A stretch of DNA of 7,737 nucleotides from assembly GCA_937872005.1 (NCBI GenBank), contig CALMPQ010000001.1:1-7737 (forward strand). Reading direction: 5' to 3'. Made by a program: the position numbers and the translations under genes. The notes below the pieces were generated by a model. That model worked only from the letters and a program-made list of their open reading frames with translations, was not told the origin of the DNA and made no database searches. This stretch comes from an uncultured Propioniciclava sp. (GTDB lineage Bacteria; Actinomycetota; Actinomycetes; Propionibacteriales; Propionibacteriaceae). Positions 5,489 to 7,737 of this stretch are shown here, piece after piece; positions within the stretch are counted from its first letter, which is position 1, and every line of letters starts with the position of its first letter.

Positions 5489-5519
5489 GGTAGCCCCACG
5501 CCCCGATCGGGGCACTACC
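5489..5519 (+). promoter_or_regulatory. mscL leader hairpin with two competing folds
   Basis: The perfect palindrome GCCCCGATCGGGGC (5500-5513) is framed by GGTAG (5489-5493) and CTACC (5515-5519). A second GCCCC at 5493-5497 can pair with the same GGGGC (5509-5513), extended by GGTA with TACC (two bulged bases). It could be an RNA structure in the leader or an operator in DNA. It matches no riboswitch class that I recognise. Confidence 0.45.
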
Positions 5520-5530
5520 ACGCCACCGAG

Positions 5531-5535
5531 AGGGA
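5531..5535 (+). promoter_or_regulatory. Ribosome binding site of mscL
   Basis: AGGGA within GAGAGGGAA lies 9 nt before the ATG at 5545 and just 11 nt after the leader hairpin. It supports the chosen start, which also gives the exact family N-terminus. Confidence 0.6.
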
Positions 5536-5544
5536 ATCAGTTCT

Positions 5545-5922
5545 ATGAAGGGTTTCAAGGACTTCTTGATGCAGGGCAACCTGGTCGAGCTGGCCACCGC
5601 CGTGATCATGGCGGGCGCCTTCGGTAAGGTCGTCGAGGCCTTCACCAAGATCATCATGGACCTCATCGCCATGGTCGCCGGCAGCGAGCCCAACTTCGAC
5701 GCCGTGAACATCGCCGGCCTGAACGTGGGCGTGTTCATCACCGCGCTGGTCTCGTTCGTCATGATCGCCGCCGTCGTCTACTTCCTGGTCATCAAGCCGT
5801 ACCAGACCATCAAGGAGGCCGCTGACGCGCGCCTCAACGCGCAGAAGGACGAGGAGGCCCCGGCCCCCACGACCGACGAGCTGCTCGCCGAGATCCGCGA
5901 CCTGCTCAAGACCCGCGCCTGA
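5545..5922 (+). CDS. mscL: Large-conductance mechanosensitive channel MscL
   Basis: 125 residues. MscL is a homopentameric pore of the cytoplasmic membrane that opens under tension and releases solutes on hypo-osmotic shock. The N-terminal amphipathic helix MKGFKDFLMQGN leads into TM1 (about 12-40); a short outer loop (SEPNFDAVNIAG) leads to TM2 (about 61-85, ending YFLVIKPYQT), followed by a charged linker and the C-terminal bundle helix DELLAEIRDLL at 111-121. Leu16 and Val20 line up with the gate residues Leu17 and Val21 of M. tuberculosis MscL. One difference is that the TM1 Gly24 position is Ala23 with the glycine shifted one residue (IMAGAF). The gene has its own promoter, a structured leader and a strong terminator, so it is probably expressed alone. 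Confidence 0.97.
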   Translation: MKGFKDFLMQGNLVELATAVIMAGAFGKVVEAFTKIIMDLIAMVAGSEPNFDAVNIAGLNVGVFITALVSFVMIAAVVYFLVIKPYQTIKEAADARLNAQKDEEAPAPTTDELLAEIRDLLKTRA

Positions 5923-5942
5923 GCATCGCCCCCAGCTTTCCG

Positions 5943-5975
5943 AACGGGGTCCGTCCTGAGGGACGGGCCCCGTTT
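5943..5975 (+). terminator. Strong hairpin terminator after mscL
   Basis: Fourteen continuous base pairs (one G-U) join 5943-5956 to 5961-5974 around the tetraloop TGAG, and the 3' arm ends in TTT. It starts 20 bp after the mscL stop. It lies between convergent units and its stem would also form in the minus-strand transcript of the UGPase operon, but that side lacks a U tract. Confidence 0.75.
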
Positions 5976-5984
5976 CGCGTCTCC

Positions 5985-6008
5985 GGTCCCTGAGCCTGTC
6001 GAAGGGTC
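5985..6008. repeat. REP-like short interspersed repeat
   Basis: The core CCCTGAGCCTGTCGAAGGG (5988-6006) is an imperfect inverted repeat: CCCT pairs with AGGG, then tandem G-A mismatches, then a G-C pair closing a small loop. From memory, units of this form (CCTTCGACAGGCTCAGG and close variants) recur many times between genes in actinobacterial and other GC-rich genomes. Only one copy is in this window, so its repeated nature cannot be shown here. Its minus-strand reading supplies the TGA stop (6009-6007) of the neighbouring small gene. Confidence 0.6.
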
Positions 6009-6369
6009 AAGCGCGACCGAAGTGCGGCGGGACGTCGGCCAGCAGGCGCCGTTCGTCGGCGTCCAACCGGGTGCGGCGCGACGGCGGCAGGACGGTGAGC
6101 ACCTCCAGGCCCAGACGCGCACGCGCGCCCCCGATCGCGGCGTACAGCTGGGCCGCGCCCAAGCCCGAGCGGAGGGCGTCCGGGATGGGGTGGGGCCAAG
6201 CCTGCTCGTTCGCCGCCGTCCCGCGAGCATGGGACCCGAGCAGCTCGGCGTCCCAGCCCCGGTCGGCGAGGTGGGCGACGAGCTCGTCGAGGTCGGGCGC
6301 CGGCTGGTCGCCGAGGTCGAACTCCTGCCCGGTGAGGGCGAACGCAATCGCGCGGTGCCAGGCGCTCAC
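6007..6369 (-). CDS. Small hypothetical protein coupled to the UGPase gene
   Basis: 120 residues; I do not recognise the family. The GTG start at 6369 overlaps the UGPase TGA as GTGA, which argues strongly for a real, translationally coupled gene. The product should be soluble: no membrane helix or signal peptide is seen. It is rich in Ala, Leu, Asp and Arg, begins MSAWHRAIAFALTG, has an acidic segment at about 16-30, an AWPHPIPDALRSGLGAAQLY stretch at about 57-76, and a basic SRRTRLDADERR run at about 97-108. No Cys is present. It may modulate or accompany UDP-glucose synthesis, judged only from coupling. The stop codon falls inside a REP-like repeat, so the last residues could have been reshaped by the repeat's insertion. 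Confidence 0.7.
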   Translation of the reverse strand: MSAWHRAIAFALTGQEFDLGDQPAPDLDELVAHLADRGWDAELLGSHARGTAANEQAWPHPIPDALRSGLGAAQLYAAIGGARARLGLEVLTVLPPSRRTRLDADERRLLADVPPHFGRA

Positions 6370-7737
6370 TCCTCGCCGAGCACCTCCACGTCGACGGTGC
6401 GCGGCTCACCCGGGTCGGCGAGGCGGGCGTCGCCGATCACGGTGACGGGGTCGGAGAACGTCCAGTCGCCCTCGACCGTCAGCGACCGGGCCTCGCGCAA
6501 CGACGGAACGTACTCGACGCGGGCGTCGAAGTCGGGCAGGAGCCCGTAGAAGCGCTTGTCGAGGTCGATGCCGGGGAGTCGCTCGGTGGTCGCGACGAGC
6601 CGGGCGTCACCGTCGAGGGCGAAGGCGTCCGACCGCACGAGCATGAGCTCGTTGGTGGTCTTGACCGGCAGGAAGCGATCGCGCTCCACCGCGATGGCCT
6701 GCGCGCCGGGGAAGACCTCGATCGCCGCGCCCATCGCCGTCTCCATCTGGATGACCGGCGTGGAGGTCTTGTCGCTCGGGTCGACGGTCTTGACGTTGCG
6801 GATGAGGGGGAGCCCCAGCACGTTGGGCCGCTCGAGCATGAGGCGCTTGAGTGCGGCCAGGTCGATCCAGAGGTTGTTGGCGTGGAAGTAGGGGTGACGG
6901 TCCTCGTCGGTGAAGAAGTCCATCTCTCTGGGGGCCGTCTGGGCGGTGTCGCGCAGGATGAGCTGGCCGTCGGCCTTGCGGATCGCGAGGTGGCCGCCCT
7001 TGCGGTCATTCGGCGTCCGGGGGCAGATCTCGCCGGCATAGGGGGCGCCCGACTGGGCGAACCAGCCGGCCAGGGTGGCGTTCGGCCCGGCGCCGAGGTT
7101 GTCGCCGTTGGCGATGCTCACGTAGCGGAACCCCTCCGCGATGAGTTGGTCGAGCAGACCCGTGCCGACCAGCGCCGTGTAGATGTCGCCGTGGCCGGGC
7201 GGGCACCACTCGAGGTCGGGGTCCGCGGGCCACGCGACGGGCTCGTGGCCGTCGACGGTCAGCTTCGGCTCGAAGCCCTGGAGGAAGTCGATCGGCAGGT
7301 CACCCACGGGCAGTTCGTCGTAGACGCTGAGGTGGTCGAGCGTCGCCTCGCGGGTGCGGAAGCTGTTCATGAACAGCAGGGGCAGCCGGGCCTCGTAGCG
7401 TTCGCGGGCGTGCAACACCTGGGCGACGAGGATGTCGAGGAAGGTCTTGCGCCCGCGCACCGGGAGGAGGGTCTTGGGCCCGTCGAGGCCCATCGAGGTT
7501 CCCAGTCCGCCGTTGAGCTTGATGATCGCGGTGCGGGCGAGGGCGTCGCGGGCGACGTCGGGATCGATGTCCACCGACGCGAGCCTCGGCGGATCGGTGA
7601 GGGGTTCGATCGAGTCTTCGCGGATGTAGCCGCCACCGGCGGTGCCCAGCTGCTGGTAGTAGTGGGAGAAGACGTCGATGGCGGCGGCGGTCGCGCCGGC
7701 GGCAGCCATTTTCTGACGTGCCCGCTCAAGTCCGGAG
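6366..7737 (-). CDS. UTP-glucose-1-phosphate uridylyltransferase, eukaryotic-type UDPGP family (5' end outside window)
   Basis: It makes UDP-glucose and pyrophosphate from UTP and glucose 1-phosphate in the cytoplasm, for polysaccharide, glycolipid and galactose metabolism. It is of the eukaryotic UGP type, not the short bacterial GalU: numbered from the ATG at 7709, it has the nucleotide loop LNGGLGTSMG (65-74) with GPK (77-79), PPGHGDIY (170-177), ANGDNLGA (200-207), NNLWI (278-282), METAMGAAIEVF (322-333) and PVKTTNELMLVRSD (348-361), then the C-terminal beta-helix part. The ATG at 7709 gives 447 residues but has no ribosome site; the frame stays open to the edge and the added residues GLERARQKM resemble the N-terminus of the Bifidobacterium homolog as I recall it, so the true start probably lies beyond 7737. 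Those extra codons are, however, less GC-rich at the third base. It is followed by the coupled small gene. Confidence 0.92.
   Translation of the reverse strand, partial: SGLERARQKMAAAGATAAAIDVFSHYYQQLGTAGGGYIREDSIEPLTDPPRLASVDIDPDVARDALARTAIIKLNGGLGTSMGLDGPKTLLPVRGRKTFLDILVAQVLHARERYEARLPLLFMNSFRTREATLDHLSVYDELPVGDLPIDFLQGFEPKLTVDGHEPVAWPADPDLEWCPPGHGDIYTALVGTGLLDQLIAEGFRYVSIANGDNLGAGPNATLAGWFAQSGAPYAGEICPRTPNDRKGGHLAIRKADGQLILRDTAQTAPREMDFFTDEDRHPYFHANNLWIDLAALKRLMLERPNVLGLPLIRNVKTVDPSDKTSTPVIQMETAMGAAIEVFPGAQAIAVERDRFLPVKTTNELMLVRSDAFALDGDARLVATTERLPGIDLDKRFYGLLPDFDARVEYVPSLREARSLTVEGDWTFSDPVTVIGDARLADPGEPRTVDVEVLGEE

Noticed and set aside
5778..6409. Other minus-strand frames over the end of mscL and the small hypothetical gene.
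   Set aside because: They overlap mscL or its terminator, and lack the GTGA coupling that supports the 6007-6369 frame.
6366..7737. Calling this gene classical bacterial galU.
   Set aside because: The motifs LNGGLGTSMG, GHGDIY and NNLW belong to the eukaryotic-type UDPGP family; the activity is the same but the family differs.

Overview
The window looks like chromosomal DNA from a very GC-rich actinobacterium. The coding frames are strongly biased to G/C at third positions, several genes appear to start without a leader, and the order glp (moeA-like) - rimJ - sepX/glpR, with 5-formyltetrahydrofolate cyclo-ligase, an FmdB protein, a SAF-domain protein and mscL beside it, is a recognisable actinobacterial neighbourhood (compare M. 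tuberculosis Rv0985c-Rv0996). A relative of the Propionibacteriaceae is my guess, from the eukaryotic-type UDP-glucose pyrophosphorylase and general protein character. No search could be run.

Layout, left to right. Bases 1-921 (+) hold the C-terminal part of a CHAT-domain (caspase-like) protein cut by the left edge. It converges, with only 10 bp between, on a minus-strand operon read from 3751 down to 932: glp (a MoeA-like protein whose molybdenum-insertion motifs are degenerate), rimJ (GNAT acetyltransferase, overlapping glp by GTGA) and sepX/glpR (three-helix membrane protein with its own likely leaderless promoter). By family knowledge this is the gephyrin-like Glp plus membrane receptor SepX/GlpR pair of actinobacterial cell division.

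A 17-bp divergent gap carries two overlapping -10 hexamers, one per strand, each placed so that transcription would begin at or next to the A of the start codon. To the right on the plus strand follow 5-formyltetrahydrofolate cyclo-ligase, an FmdB zinc-ribbon protein (resembling the redox chaperone Ruc), an orphan CpaB-like SAF-domain protein and the mechanosensitive channel mscL. Hairpins separate fmdB from SAF, SAF from mscL and mscL from the next unit, and the mscL leader can fold in two competing ways.

From the right edge a minus-strand pair reads inward: a eukaryotic-type UTP-glucose-1-phosphate uridylyltransferase (5' end outside the window) and a small unknown protein coupled to it by a GTGA overlap. 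Between this pair and mscL lie a strong hairpin terminator and a REP-like short repeat that supplies the unknown gene's stop codon.

Taken together the window is mostly housekeeping: division and envelope functions (Glp, SepX/GlpR, MscL, UDP-glucose supply), folate salvage and protein quality control. No mobile element, CRISPR array, tRNA or rRNA is visible. The most noteworthy items are the extreme loss of MoeA motifs in Glp, the overlapping bidirectional leaderless promoter, and the small unknown gene coupled to the UGPase.
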